Shown piece after piece: positions 45,381 to 57,329 of a stretch of 64,000 bases of DNA; within the stretch, counting starts at the first letter, position 1, and each line of letters starts with the position of its first letter. This DNA is from Nannizziopsis barbatae (Eukaryota > Ascomycota > Eurotiomycetes > Onygenales > Nannizziopsiaceae): the NCBI GenBank assembly GCA_014964245.1, contig JACVYH010000001.1:3492001-3556000 (forward strand), given 5' to 3'. The notes beneath the pieces were generated by a model. It was not told where the DNA came from. It made no database searches and saw only the letters and a program-made list of their open reading frames with translations. Both the position numbers and the translations under genes were made by a program.

Positions 45381-46401
45381 CTTGAAACGCGTTCATCACC
45401 AGAACCCAGCGTTAGCTATCGATTTCATCGAAAGATTTCAAGAGGATTTGGCTTCAACACGGCGTGGGAGGCCATTGACTATATATTAGTCTCATGGTGG
45501 CAGGCCCAGGTCAATCAAAAGGCCAGGTTGGTTGAAATTCGTTCGTTCAAACTTCAGCCAGTGGCTTGATACTGCTATTATTTTGCGATGAAATTCCACG
45601 CCAGTGTGATTGAGGAGCTTCTCTCCCGTGATTCAAAAGGTATATTCAGCCCAAGCTGCTTCTGATAGGGTAAAAGAACGAGATTTCAAGGAAGCCTTGA
45701 TAATCTCGACCAATAGTTTAAACTTCAAGCCTCACAGGGCTTGGGGAAGGTCGAAATTGTTTTACAAATGAACAAGAGGCGATTAACGATCAACCGGAGG
45801 AGATTACTAACAAAAGCTTAGCTCCCTTTCGGCAAGCCGACCAGACGATAAGTAATTAGTTAAGGCTGGGAGAGACAGCGGCCACCCCCTTGTCCGCGGT
45901 GTTATGCAAACCTTGCGAGGAATTTCCGACAGGCATACAAATGTGACTCGGGTAACATTATAAACTATTCCCCAAATTGATAGCCTCACCTGTTGACAAT
46001 GGCTTGAGTATTGGGGGAGATTTAGCATGGGCATTGAGAATCGTGTGATGCAGTACCTACTCCAAATTGGGCATCTGGGATGCAAGAGGCTCTGGAAGGT
46101 GACGAGGAAAGGACGAGAGTTAACTAGAGAGTGCCATTGGTGGAAAACTACTAGCGCCAATCGGAAAAATATTAAACCTTCCGCTTTCGGAGTTTCGGTT
46201 ACGGGCTCAGGAACCTTTTGACGTTGCATCTCGGCATGATTTACGATGGAGCCTGTGCCTACTACGTACGACGGTACGCTTGACGGTGTTCCATGCGCTG
46301 CCGGGATTGATAATCCGAAAGGAACTCCATACTTATAGAGCATTTCAGGGCCAATTGAAATTACTATATTCTTTACCTATCGAATTCTGGTTTTTCAGAG
46401 T
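45381..46401. other. Intergenic region with one long unassigned open frame
   Basis: About 1 kb between divergent genes. Contains a 178-codon minus-strand frame (45807-46343) listed separately. Confidence 0.5.
45807..46343 (-). CDS. Unassigned 178-codon open frame, possibly spurious
   Basis: Starts MLYKYGVPFGLSIPAAHG and stops after RELSFC. It has no domain I recognise and only 58 bp separate its ATG from the threonine aldolase ATG. A GTGAGG donor follows ...SSHCQQ, so a spliced product is conceivable. Listed because the length is unusual for intergenic sequence here. Confidence 0.2.
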   Translation of the reverse strand: MLYKYGVPFGLSIPAAHGTPSSVPSYVVGTGSIVNHAEMQRQKVPEPVTETPKAEGLIFFRLALVVFHQWHSLVNSRPFLVTFQSLLHPRCPIWSRYCITRFSMPMLNLPQYSSHCQQVRLSIWGIVYNVTRVTFVCLSEIPRKVCITPRTRGWPLSLPALTNYLSSGRLAERELSFC

Positions 46402-47821
46402 ATGAATAGTGGGGTGGCTGCTTTGCTACGTCTGCAAGTCTCTACATTAACTCGAATCCGGCTCGGTTCTAGCATCCCGCGGCTTGTTGCACGGCGAAAT
46501 TTGTCCCAAAACCCGATCAAGATGTCTGAGAACGATATTTTTATTCAGGCTGGGGAGGCATGGAAAGGGCCCGGCCTTGCCAGTTTCGACTTTCGGAGTA
46601 AGTAGCAATATGATGCTTACTACCGCGGATCAATAATTTGCATAAGGAGCTATCTGCTACTCGTAATTGACCTAGGCTGATGGTGATACAGGTGATGTGG
46701 TAACAAAACCCACACCGGCCATGTTAGAAGCCATTGCCAACACATCGTTGCTGGATGATGATTTTATGGAAGACACTACTACAAATTCACTACAGAAATA
46801 CGTAGCAGATTTAACCGGCCATGAGCAAGCCCTCTTGGTGATGTCGGGCACGATGGGAAATCAAGTTGCGCTTCGGACTCATTTGACCCAGCCTCCCTAT
46901 TCTGTACTTTGTGACTCCCGTGCACATATTATCCACTACGAGGGAGGAGGAGTATCAACGTGGACCGGGGCCTACTTGAAAGGAATTGAACCTCAGAATG
47001 GGAGATACCTGGTCCTGGAGGACATTGAAAAGCATGCTGTCCTGCACGAGGATTTTCACGGTTGTCCTACCCGGGTCATCAGCTTGGAAAATACCCTCGA
47101 TGGGGTAATAATGCCGCTTGAGGAAGCCAAGAGAATATCAGAATGGGCTCGCAGCAATAATTTAAAAATTCATCTTGACGGAGCGAGACTCTGGGAGGCG
47201 GTTGTGGCCGGAGGAGTTAATATCTCAGATTACACCACTCTTTTCGACAGCGTGAGCTTGTGCTTCTCAAAAGGCCTCGGTGCACCGATTGGAAGTATGC
47301 TTGTTGGGTCAGAGAAGTTCATTGCAAGAGCCCGTTGGTTTCGGAAATCAATCGGAGGAGGAACTCGCCAGTCGGGTATCATAGCGGCAGCTGCGCGAGT
47401 CGCAATTAAAGAAACCTTCGGCGAAGACCAATATGGGAAGGGCGGAAAGCTTCAATCCGCTCACAAGACTGCAAAAAGAATTGCGGATATGTGGGTTTCC
47501 AAAGGAGGCGCACTTCTAAATCCCACGGAGACCAATATGGTGTGGCCTAACCTCGAGGCCGCTGGAGTTTCAGTGAGCGATTGGGAAGCACTTGGGAAAC
47601 GGGAAGGTTTGGTACTGATGGTAAATCGACTGGTTGTTCACTACCGTATGTGTTCTTCGTGCCCCCCTCCCCTAATAGAGTTCATTTCTTGTCTGACGTA
47701 GGGAACAGAGATCGGGGATGCTGCGCTTGAGAAACTCGATCGGGTGATGTCTGCGGCTCTGGAACACCGTTTCACTGGCTCCGCTAGTGAGGATACACTA
47801 AAACGCTATGGCCAGCGTTAA
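46402..47821 (+). CDS. GLY1: Threonine aldolase (L-allo/low-specificity), PLP-dependent
   Basis: Exons 46402-46597, 46692-47645 and 47709-47821 give 420 residues. The enzyme cleaves threonine/allo-threonine to glycine and acetaldehyde. Beta-eliminating-lyase fold: FDFRSDVVTKPTPAMLEAI, DDDFMEDTTTNSLQKYVADL, ALLVMSGTMGNQVALR, IIHYEGGGVS, KIHLDGARLWEAV, PLP lysine in VSLCFSKGLGAPIGSMLVG, and ARWFRKSIGGGTRQSGI. A basic, acid-free N-terminal extension of about 40 residues (LLRLQVSTLTRIRLGS) resembles a mitochondrial presequence, and an internal Met at about 41 (MSENDIF) could start a cytosolic form. The last exon uses the AG at 47707-47708, restoring HYQIGDAALEKL. Confidence 0.95.
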
Positions 47822-49428
47822 GTCCGGAATCTCTGTGTAATGTGTAAATGACTTGCAACGTAAATCTATATAACAGCATGTATATATGTCGGGAATAAAT
47901 CTGGCAGAAAACGAAGAGACGTCAATTAAACTGTTTCCGGGCAGGATAACAATCAGGAACGTTCCACAGTCCACCCGTTGCAGAGCGGGACCATCCGCCC
48001 GCTGACACCCAAGCTTTGGAGCTAGGCTTGAAACGGACTAGCTGCTGTGGCTAAGCAATGCACGGGCCAATCAGAACGAATATCCGGGAATAATTCTGCT
48101 GAGTCAGCCGCGTTCGCATCCACGGGAAATCCTTCCACTCGAACCACAAACTCGCTGCTAAATCTGGGGTTTGTTTGGATGAAAGCTTCGACGAGCTAAA
48201 TACTGGACCTGCCTGAACCCAATTGCGACTTTCAGCACCGTGATTGTTTTCGACTGCCTGCCTGGGCACCACCTCTCTTCTAGTCCTATCCATCCAGCTC
48301 CTACCGAGACTCGAGTGGCACAGATTCGGATTCTGGCGATCCTCGTAAGGCTACCTAACCTTCCTTACTCCAAGTACTTTTCAGACCCTCTTTTTGACCT
48401 CATGTTTGTACCGTGCATACACAGAATATTTGCTTGAGAACATAAGAACGAGGCTAATAATTGGATATCTTGAACAGTGCCGCAGCTCCGGACCGTTTCT
48501 CTCTTTTTATCCTCCACTCGTTTGCACACCTATTTCTGGCTCCATCCGGATTTCCTCCCACCCCAATACATCGGCCTTAGCCTGTGGAATTTAAGGCGCC
48601 ATCTTTGCGCAGCGAAGCCCATTAGGGTTGCCTTTTCTTAGGGGCCGAATACTGACGCCTCCCACGTGTGACTTTGGCCACTGATACCATTGGGGTGGGA
48701 TGGGATGGCGCGTTATTGAGCAGACGACGAATCAGCTATAATATTTGGGTGTAGAGAACATTCAGCGCTGGATACAGGGTGGTCCATATTACCACATTTG
48801 TTTCCTTGATAAAAGCCGTCTTCCGGCTAATCTCTGAATTCGAATCTCTGGGTTAATCACCGCGTTCGTCTGCGATTTGCTTGCTCTTGTCAAGGTTTGG
48901 TTCAAGTCCTTGCCCGCCACAGAAGTTACCATTTCCAAAAGAGGTTAGTTAGCCTATCTCATTGGTATAAATCCTTAAACTCTTGCATTCAAAATGATGA
49001 ATTTTCTTTCAAAAGTGTTTATTCAGTGTATTACATCACCTGTGACCTGTTGTCGTCGCACACCCATCTCTACCTTTGGTTACTCCAGCAACTTTCCTAC
49101 GCCTACCGCGGTAACCTCTCTCTCTTCCTTCTTTGACTCATGTCTAGTGCGTTGCCAACCCTAGTCAGCTTCCTCTTCAAATTTTTCTCTTTACACTTCC
49201 TCAGCCTTTCACACTTCTTTGAAATCAACCTCCACACCTGACTTATTATTTTCCTAACTTGGTATCTACTTGAGAATCAGACGTGAATGACCCTTTGATA
49301 TAGGCTCTTAATATTGATATAGGAAAAGGCCGCCGCAACCTTTCAGCTGCAAGAAACAGCGGAATTGCCATCAGGACGTGTCATTACCGGACACCTGCGC
49401 TCCTTGGGGCGCTCCATCATCCGTTGCC
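47822..49428. promoter_or_regulatory. 1.6-kb region: threonine aldolase 3' flank and RAD53 promoter/leader
   Basis: No gene supported. The last 500 bp are pyrimidine-rich with several short open frames and potential introns, suggesting a long, possibly spliced 5' leader for the kinase gene. Confidence 0.5.
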
Positions 49429-52400
49429 ATGGATGACGCAACCCAGTCCGCGACACAGCCGTATACCGATCCTAGGCGCAGAGGGCTGACAAATTCCGGT
49501 TTTGGAGAGGAGGACGTCTCCGATATTATCTGCATATTACACCCTACCTCCATTGCTGCTCACACCGCGGTGGCTCTTACCGCAAGACGTTGCTCTCAAC
49601 ATATTCTCCAAGTCGATAACACTCTGGAATATGATATGAATGATGGCACATACGAACAAACAAATCTTGACCTCGCACTGAGGTTTTCATCAAGTGTTAA
49701 AGATTTGACGGCAGGGTTCGCCTTCGGACGCAATCCTCATCGCAGTGACATCGTTCTCTGTCCCGACGATGACGGCCAGAAGAAAATATCTAACACTCAT
49801 TTTCGCATTTATTTTAAGCCCGATGGTATTTTAATGCTTGAAGATACTTCCACTAATGGCACAATCGTCGATAACATACACATCCGAAAAGATAAGAGAA
49901 ACGGGGCTCCCAAAACTCGAATGCTCGTTCACGGATCCATCATTCATGTTGTTTCCAACGAATCCTCTACGGGAATCAAGTTCATTGTCCGAATCCCCTC
50001 TCGAGACGACAATGAGCAACAATTTCACGACAATCTAGTCAACCATTTGAAAAAGATTCGACGTGATGGCGAACAGCGTCGTGATGCAAACGAACCCATT
50101 ATCTCACATCAAATCGGTAGCTCTTGCGGTATGCGATGGAACGGTGGCCCGAAATACAATGTCACTAAGCAGATAGGCAAAGGTGCATTTGCCACTGTGT
50201 ACAAATTGGCAACAAAAGACGATGGCACTCCTTTCGCTTGCAAAGAGCTGGATAAACGCCGACTAATGAAAAACCAAGTTCTAGACCACAGAGTCGACAG
50301 TGAAATGAGAATAATGAAAGATTTAGTGCATGTAAGCTTTCGGTGGATACATTTCCTTGCAAAATCAAAAGCTGATCGGCTGCAAAGCCCAACATTGTTA
50401 GATTCCATGACTATCACGACCATGAAAATCGTTGGCTGTACATTATCATGGAGTTTGTCGAGCACGGCGAGCTTTCGTCATACCTCAGCAATCCAGACGG
50501 CCTTCCCGAAGACTCCGTCCAAACTATTGCAAAGCAGGTCTTGCATGCGCTGCGGTACCTTCATAGTCGTAAAATCACACATCGCGACATTAAACCGGAT
50601 AACATTCTCATTTCCTCGTTGGCCCCACTTCAAGTGAAATTATCGGATTTCGGTCTGTCGAAAGTTGTGCAAGAGGAGACCTTCATGAAAACCTTCTGCG
50701 GAACATTACTCTACTGCGCTCCTGAAGTGTACCCAGAATACGACGAGTATGTGCGGCTCGAGACTCGAAAAAGGCGGAGAGTTGGTAATAGGTGAGTTGA
50801 TAAAGACCACTGCATGACGATCATCTTCTTACTTTCTACCAGCTTGCCTAGAACATCCCCATATGACCAGTCGGTGGATATGTGGTCCTTTGGTGCAGTG
50901 CTCTTCCATATTTTGTGTGGAGTTCCTCCATACATTGGCCGCCCAGACGATAGAGGGGCTCATATGTTACGCAATATTATGACCAGCGAGCCAGATTACG
51001 ATATCTTGCGAAAAGTTAATGTGTCGGAAGACGCGATCGACTTTATCTCGAAGCTTCTTAATCGTAATCCGAAAGCCAGGCCTAAAGAATCGGCATGTTT
51101 GAAACACCCATGGCTCGCTAACGTTCCCGACGAGTTCGAATATATGGAGATTCACGAACCGGAAGATGAAGAGGTGAATGCTGACTTGAAAGCGATAGCG
51201 GAAGTGAGCGAGCCGGATTCTAGCGAATATGAGCCACCCGACCCCTCTGGCATCGATTTGAACGACATGACCCACGATCCGTTTGCCGAAGAGAGTGATT
51301 CTTTCGACCACACTACCGTCAAAAGACCAAGGGTGGCAGAGGACCAAGGAATGAAAGACTTAGCTGCCGAAATCTTCCCTGACCAAGTTCCATACCCGTC
51401 CCTTCCAAATATTTCTAGCTATGATTTCGGCTCCAGCGTTCAATTCGAATCTGCTACACCCACCACTCGCCGCCTTTTTGGGGAGATAGACAAGGCGGCC
51501 CTTCGAAGCTCGGGGACGCTCGCTCCGGGCGTCCAAATTCCTATGGAGGGACCTCAGTTTCAGCGTCAATTCGACGAGGTTTCAGGGAGCGACCATGCGT
51601 CTTCCAATGGTAAGTCCAGCTCTCATGGACTCAGTCTACACACTGCAATCCCGTCAAAGTATCTCCTTTCAGAAATGGCATCCAGACTTAGAAGATCGCC
51701 ATCCAGCCTAATGGGTGCTGAATCCCTTGTGGAAAATTTCAACATTTCTTTTGATGGCACATCCACTTCTATCAACAGTCAAAGCCCAGGAGTCCGAGAC
51801 GGAGATAATCACGAATCCCTCCCTGATGGTTATAACAACCGTGGTGAAGAAGCCGATGCTGACATGGAAGATCTGAATTTTCTTGAAGGGGAACAGGTCA
51901 CTCGTCGCAGCCGAATACACCCAATATTCACCCCCAAGCAAAACCGCCCCAATGAATTTACCGTTCCAGACTCTTCTTCTTCCCACAATTCCCGAGAAGA
52001 TTCCCCTTTCGAAGACAAAGAAAGCGATCTTTCGTGGGTAGACCTCGCATGCACTATTGATGCCCAGACTGGAAACGAAATTCAGCAATCGGGCGATAAC
52101 TCCGACGACGAAATGCAGAATACCCCAGTTATCGCCCGTTCTTCACAGCCAAAAAATAAAGCTCTAATCGAAAAAACAAATACCATCAATACCGTTCACC
52201 CTCCCTCAATTCTAGGTAAACTAACCCCTACACCAGGCTCCATTACTGCCACGCCCATTATTCTTAATTCACGAATGACATCTTGGGGACGCGGTACCTG
52301 TAATAGTATTCGTTATCACAACCCCATGGATCCTCGCATTCCAACCTACGCACTTGAAGTTACCTTTTGGGCGCCATCCATTGAAGGACGCATTGAGGCC

Positions 52401-52748
52401 GGTGAAGACTGGAGAGAAATGATGGATGTCATGACCGTTGTCTCTACAAAAGCAAGTAATTGCATTTGGGTGAACGATGTGGAGCTGAGAAAAGAAAATC
52501 AAATCGGCGATTCATATCTCTTTGGAAAAGTTTACACCGGTGATATCATTACCATTTATCGCAGTCGAGAGGAGTTTTTGCAATATAGGTGCGAATTTTT
52601 CCACGGTGGAAGTGCTCGGTTTCGACCCGCAGACGAGCAAAAATTTTTGATTCAGATGACCAGAAAGATCCGCCGCGATTCCTCTAAAAGCATTCCCAGC
52701 GTAACAGTGTCAACAGTCACTGGTGAGCAAACAGAGAACGAACTTTGA
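49429..52748 (+). CDS. RAD53: Checkpoint kinase Rad53/Chk2/Cds1 family
   Basis: Exons 49429-50331, 50388-50791 and 50843-52748 give 1070 residues. The N-terminal FHA domain has FAFGRNPHRSDIVL (about 95-108), ISNTHFRIYF and EDTSTNGTIVDN. The kinase domain runs from YNVTKQIGKGAFATVYKLA (about 245) through CKEL, THRDIKPDNILI, SDFGLSKVV and FCGTLLYCAPEVYPEY to DQSVDMWSFGAVLFHI. A long acidic SQ/TQ-poor linker follows. Near residue 917 a second, degenerate FHA-like block starts TSWGRGTCNSIRY and includes GDIITIYRS, as in Rad53 FHA2. The kinase acts in DNA-damage and replication checkpoints. Intron 1 is inside the N-lobe (DLVH/PNIVRFHDYHDH) and uses an AAG acceptor. Confidence 0.95.
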
Positions 52749-53150
52749 TGATCTGTCGGCCCGGCGCCACTTTCTTTGGTTTCTATTCAGTCATTTATCC
52801 TTTGGTTGCTCAGTGGCTTCTTTTTCTGTCTTCTTTTGTGCAAATCTGTTTTGATACCATTGGACATTTCGTACTCGGCTTGGATTCGTGTTCATTGCTC
52901 TTTCTCTGTTTCTATTGATGTCCTTCCCTTCTGCACTTTCCTTACATGTCTTCCAGCTTTCATTTTTGTCAAGAATATCCATGAGATTGAAAAGGTACAT
53001 ATTGCATTCTGTGAGCATGTTTTTTGTGTCGTCCACTCTAAATTTTGAACAAAAAAGCGCATGATACGGAGTTACATTACTCAGTATGCGATATCATATT
53101 TGCACAGGCTCAGAGCTTCAGGCATTACTCTTGTATGTGCGGCCCCGACA

Positions 53151-53169
53151 GTATGTATGTATGTATGTA
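53151..53169 (+). repeat. GTAT microsatellite
   Basis: Nearly five perfect GTAT units in non-coding sequence. Confidence 0.9.
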
Positions 53170-53762
53170 CATGCTAAAAGTACAGCACATCACCTAAGAG
53201 CAGCCTTTTGAGTATTTTTTAGAAAACAAATTCTTCGAGTGAGGCCATGTTTAATAGAGACTCTTTCTTTACAGTTCTTGCTTTACTCGTTCTCCTTCCT
53301 AGGACTTACGAATTACTCTCTAGTGGCCGCAAAGTAGGTAGGTTTGTGTCCCCTGCATTCCTTAAAGTCTGTAAAGGCGAGAGATTAGAAACAGCTTCAA
53401 GAACTGGTCCGAGCTCCCTTCACCAAAGGCTGCAGTGGGTAGTGAATCGAAGTGTTAAAGTCCTCTTTTGGTCTAATATTTTGTGAACCGATCGGACTCC
53501 GTAGAGTTATCCGGAGTACTCTTTAAAAAATGGAATACCTTGAGCAGGCCTTGTGGATTTTCGAAATTGGAGGTTATCCCGCTTTCGACTGAGGTTCAGT
53601 CCAACCAGATTCAACGATCGCTGGTGATGGACGGGATCGACGAAATTTTGATGCAGGTGGTCCGCTTTCGGAGTCACACTCGCGCTAACCCCCTTTCGTG
53701 TGCGGGCCGCCCGCTTCTCAACCTTCGCCCAACCTCCCTTGTTGTGCCCACTTTGTTGGCCC

Positions 53763-53786
53763 ACTTCGACACTTCGACACTTCGAC
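53763..53786 (+). repeat. Three tandem ACTTCGAC units
   Basis: Perfect 8-bp repeat, three copies, about 120 bp upstream of the ankyrin gene start. Confidence 0.85.
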
Positions 53787-53902
53787 CTCCCACTGCTCTT
53801 AACGTCCACTCTGGTCGTTGCAACCCCATTCCCTCTCTTACTATGTGAAGGTGTATTGTCAGAATCCAAGTTATTCTGTTTGTCCATTGATGGGATTTTA
53901 TA

Positions 53903-56236
53903 ATGGACTCCTTATCTCCATCCAGCGACCCTGAGGGTGATGATGCACAGCCCCTGACGTGGGATTTGAGAGCCAGACTCCGGCTCAATTACCCGTCTCT
54001 CCCACTAGAAGTACTTCTCATCGTGGCAAAACACTCGGCTCCGCGAGAACTGCTTCTTTTTACGATCGCGATCCCGATTCTCCTCAACCAGATTGATCGT
54101 CACCATTTACGGGAGGTCGACGAAGATGGAAACAATATTCTACACTACGCGGTTCGAGCCAAGAATATGTACATCGTTGAGTCGGTGGTTGAGAGAGACC
54201 CATCTGGCATTTACTTGCGGAACCGAAATAATGAGACGCCTTTATCTATAGCCGCATTTGAGGGGTACATCGAAGCCGTGAAACTCTTCATTGAGTATCG
54301 CAATGGAAATGAGCTCAACAACCTATACAGCAATCAATTAGCAATCAACTCTGCCGCGGCAGGTAAGAGAATGGAGGTGATGAAACTGCTTTTAGAGAAA
54401 CATCACAAGGATGCCGGCAGGGAGCAGTTTTGGCACCAGAGACCGTGGATGAATAATATTGACCTTGTAAAAACCTTTATGGAAGCCGAGGTTTTCGACT
54501 TGAACTATCACAATGGCCATGAGGGAACCTTGCTTTCGATTGCGGCCCAGGATGGCAACATTCCGGTAATGCAATATCTGCTCAAACAAAAGGGCATTGA
54601 CCTCAATCCTGTTTCCAAAGACAAAAGAACACCTCTTGCACAAGCCGTGGCACATGGGGAAAGATTGGCGGTAAAATGTCTTTTGAAAAACGCAGGTGTC
54701 GATGTCCATACGAGAGATAAAAACGGAGATTCTATCATGCATCATGCCGTGACCACCGGCGATGCTTGGATGTTAGAAACCATTCTGGAAAACGATCGTA
54801 TCGATCCCAATATTCGGAATGACCAAGAGCAGACAGCTTTCTTCTATGCTACTCTACATGGCTTCGAGGAGATGGTCAACATTTTTTTGGCACAAGGCAA
54901 AGCTGACCCTGACGCATCAAACGCTTTCAATCAAACCCCCCTATCTATAGCCGTATCGAAAGGTGATCTCAATCTTACCCGCCTATTGCTTTCGACAAAT
55001 CGTGTGAACGTTAACTCGAAGAGCGTTCAACACGGTCAGTTCCCGCTTTCGATGGCCGTGAGGCACACAAAGATCCCCATCATCAAGGCACTACTTGCTG
55101 ACCCTGGCATTGATTTGAGCTGCCAGGACTCTTCTGGTCGCACCGCAATTTCTTGGGCGGCCGTTAGTAAGGACCCGAGAGTCCTCAGGCTATTGATTCA
55201 GCACCCCCGTGTAGTGCCTAACTTGCCGGATCAGGACCTAAGAACTCCTTTGTGGTATGCGGTCGAAGTGGGACGAGCTGAAAGCGTGAGGTGCCTTCTT
55301 GGCCATGCGGATACCAATCCTGACGCACGAGACAACAAGGGCCGCTCCCCATTGTCAGTTGCAGCAGAACTGGACCGCTTTGAAATTGCGCAAATTCTCA
55401 TTTCCCAACCTACTGTTGATCCGGATTCGATGGACATCGACGGTAACAGTCCATTGTATTGGGCAGCAACTAACCGCGCGCACACTGTTTGTGACTTGCT
55501 TCTTCGCACCGGCAATGTGGATCCTTGTTCAGGCGAAAGAACTGCCCAGGCGCTCGTAAAATTCGCAGCGAGCCATAGAAACATTCATTTTTCTAGATTT
55601 TTGCTTTCCAAAGCTCAGTCTTATCACACTCAAAAGAATGACGACAGCTTCTTACTACTACCTGCTGCTCGCCTTGGAAATGAGAACGCAGTTAGGGTTC
55701 TCCTTCAAAACGAGGACATTGATGTAAACGCGGTGGATGAAGATCAAAAAACAGCACTGATCTTAGCCGCAAGCATAGGGGGTATCGGAGTTGGCGAAGC
55801 GCTTGTGAAACATAAAAACATTCAGGTGAACACAAAAGACACTTCCTTGTCTACACCTCTTATCACCGCCGCAAAAAACGGTCACTGTGACTTTGTTGCT
55901 CTTCTTCTTAGCCACAGCGACATAGACATTAATGCTCAGGATGCGGAAGGGAATTCGGCGCTTACTTGGGCCATTCGCAAAGAGCGAGATTTGGCAGTGA
56001 AACAGCTTGTCTCTGAGGATGGTATCATCATCAATTCCCCAAACAAAGAAGGTAAAACGCCTTGGGACTATGTTAGATTGTCACGAAACACCCTCCCTTT
56101 GGCAAGACGGGCACTAGTTGCGAGGATGCAGCAGAATCACTTAACGTTTTCTGATATGGGAGTTGATGACATGGATATTGATTGCCCATTTGAAAATGAC
56201 GACCCATATCTATTTCCTTTCAAATTGTTTCAATGA
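53903..56236 (+). CDS. Large ankyrin-repeat protein
   Basis: Single exon, 777 residues. A short N-terminal segment (NYPSLPLEVLLIVAKHSAPR, about 30-50) is F-box-like in spacing but not convincing. From HLREVDEDGNNILHYAVRAK onward the protein is almost entirely ankyrin repeats, about eighteen by eye, with typical cores such as ETPLSIAAFEGYIEAVKLFI, RTAISWAAVSKDPRVLRLLI, RSPLSVAAELDRFEIAQILI and STPLITAAKNGHCDFVALLL. The C-terminus leaves the repeat (MGVDDMDIDCPFENDDPYLF). No enzymatic domain is visible. Such F-box-plus-ankyrin or ankyrin-only proteins are expanded in Eurotiomycetes; the function is unknown. Confidence 0.9.
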   Translation: MDSLSPSSDPEGDDAQPLTWDLRARLRLNYPSLPLEVLLIVAKHSAPRELLLFTIAIPILLNQIDRHHLREVDEDGNNILHYAVRAKNMYIVESVVERDPSGIYLRNRNNETPLSIAAFEGYIEAVKLFIEYRNGNELNNLYSNQLAINSAAAGKRMEVMKLLLEKHHKDAGREQFWHQRPWMNNIDLVKTFMEAEVFDLNYHNGHEGTLLSIAAQDGNIPVMQYLLKQKGIDLNPVSKDKRTPLAQAVAHGERLAVKCLLKNAGVDVHTRDKNGDSIMHHAVTTGDAWMLETILENDRIDPNIRNDQEQTAFFYATLHGFEEMVNIFLAQGKADPDASNAFNQTPLSIAVSKGDLNLTRLLLSTNRVNVNSKSVQHGQFPLSMAVRHTKIPIIKALLADPGIDLSCQDSSGRTAISWAAVSKDPRVLRLLIQHPRVVPNLPDQDLRTPLWYAVEVGRAESVRCLLGHADTNPDARDNKGRSPLSVAAELDRFEIAQILISQPTVDPDSMDIDGNSPLYWAATNRAHTVCDLLLRTGNVDPCSGERTAQALVKFAASHRNIHFSRFLLSKAQSYHTQKNDDSFLLLPAARLGNENAVRVLLQNEDIDVNAVDEDQKTALILAASIGGIGVGEALVKHKNIQVNTKDTSLSTPLITAAKNGHCDFVALLLSHSDIDINAQDAEGNSALTWAIRKERDLAVKQLVSEDGIIINSPNKEGKTPWDYVRLSRNTLPLARRALVARMQQNHLTFSDMGVDDMDIDCPFENDDPYLFPFKLFQ

Positions 56237-57329
56237 TCTTTCGGGAAAATCTTTTGGGTGAAATTTTTTTATTTTTTTTGGGATCTTTCGAAATTTCCTT
56301 CATACTCTTACGCCTTTCCTCTTTTTTCTATTTTAGGTTGAATTTTGTTTCACTTTCGGTATCTCTCAGGAGTTGAATTAGAAACATCTCCGATCTTATA
56401 GCTTTCTTTCCGAATGATCCGGGATACATCGAGCGGAGTAAAACCTGCCCATAGACGGCCTGGTCAATTTCTCCTTTAGTTACTTCTTTGGAATCGGAGT
56501 TCGTCGTGAGGAGAAACTCCAGAACCGGAAGCATTATACAATAGATCTCGGCTTATATCATTATTTTTTCCAGCTATCAGGCTTTGTTGGTGCGGGGAAA
56601 GGAGAGTTGCATCATGGCGCAATTCTAATCCTTCGAATGCCCGACGGGAATGTTTTGCCGTAAGCCGCGAATACGGATTCGGGATAACGATTACCAGTTT
56701 TATGTAGGAAAGCCCAATGGAATACCGACCCGGAGTAGTTTTTGGGTGTTGGAAGAACAAGTTCACCATTATCAACTTCCGGGTGATAAACATTAATAAT
56801 GAAAGTGCATGCAATCCTTGCAATTCACCCCATGGGGTTTCAAAAGTTTATCAAAGTCAACCGCTGTTGATCCGTTTTAATGGCTTCGATTCAGAGAAAA
56901 ATGGAGCAGCGTTGCATCGCTGACTGGCTTAACCAGAACTAAGCAATCCAAGCTCGTCTTCCCAGCATAGGAATCCTTGGATCCTTCCATCTAAGCTACT
57001 CTTATCACAGGACGACATGATGTCTTCGTCGGAGACACCTCTTTGTCTATACCACTGATGACACAATCCTTGAGGGCGAAGAACAAGAGTAACGAACTAC
57101 TGGAAGAACTCGTATCCGGAAAACCGCAAGGAATTCCAATGGCAGCCGCCATAGGACTGTGGCTTGAAGGCGCCTGACCAGCTTGATGATCGGCGATGAA
57201 GAAATAACTTGCGAAGTGTGGAGTCCCAGGAATCGTATAAAATAGTAACGAAATTCCTCGCTGAGAACTCCTTCTCTTTGTCTGATACCCTCTCTATTGA
57301 TTCCTAAGTTGATTAATTCTGTGGCTAAC
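56237..57329. other. Intergenic region (ankyrin 3' flank / M28 peptidase promoter)
   Basis: About 1.1 kb. A T-rich stretch follows the ankyrin stop. No supported gene. Confidence 0.55.

Larger units (their letters stand above)
52749..53902. other. Intergenic region (RAD53 3' flank / ankyrin gene promoter)
   Basis: About 1.15 kb, with a GTAT microsatellite (53151-53169) and three 8-bp ACTTCGAC units (53763-53786). No supported gene. Confidence 0.55.
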
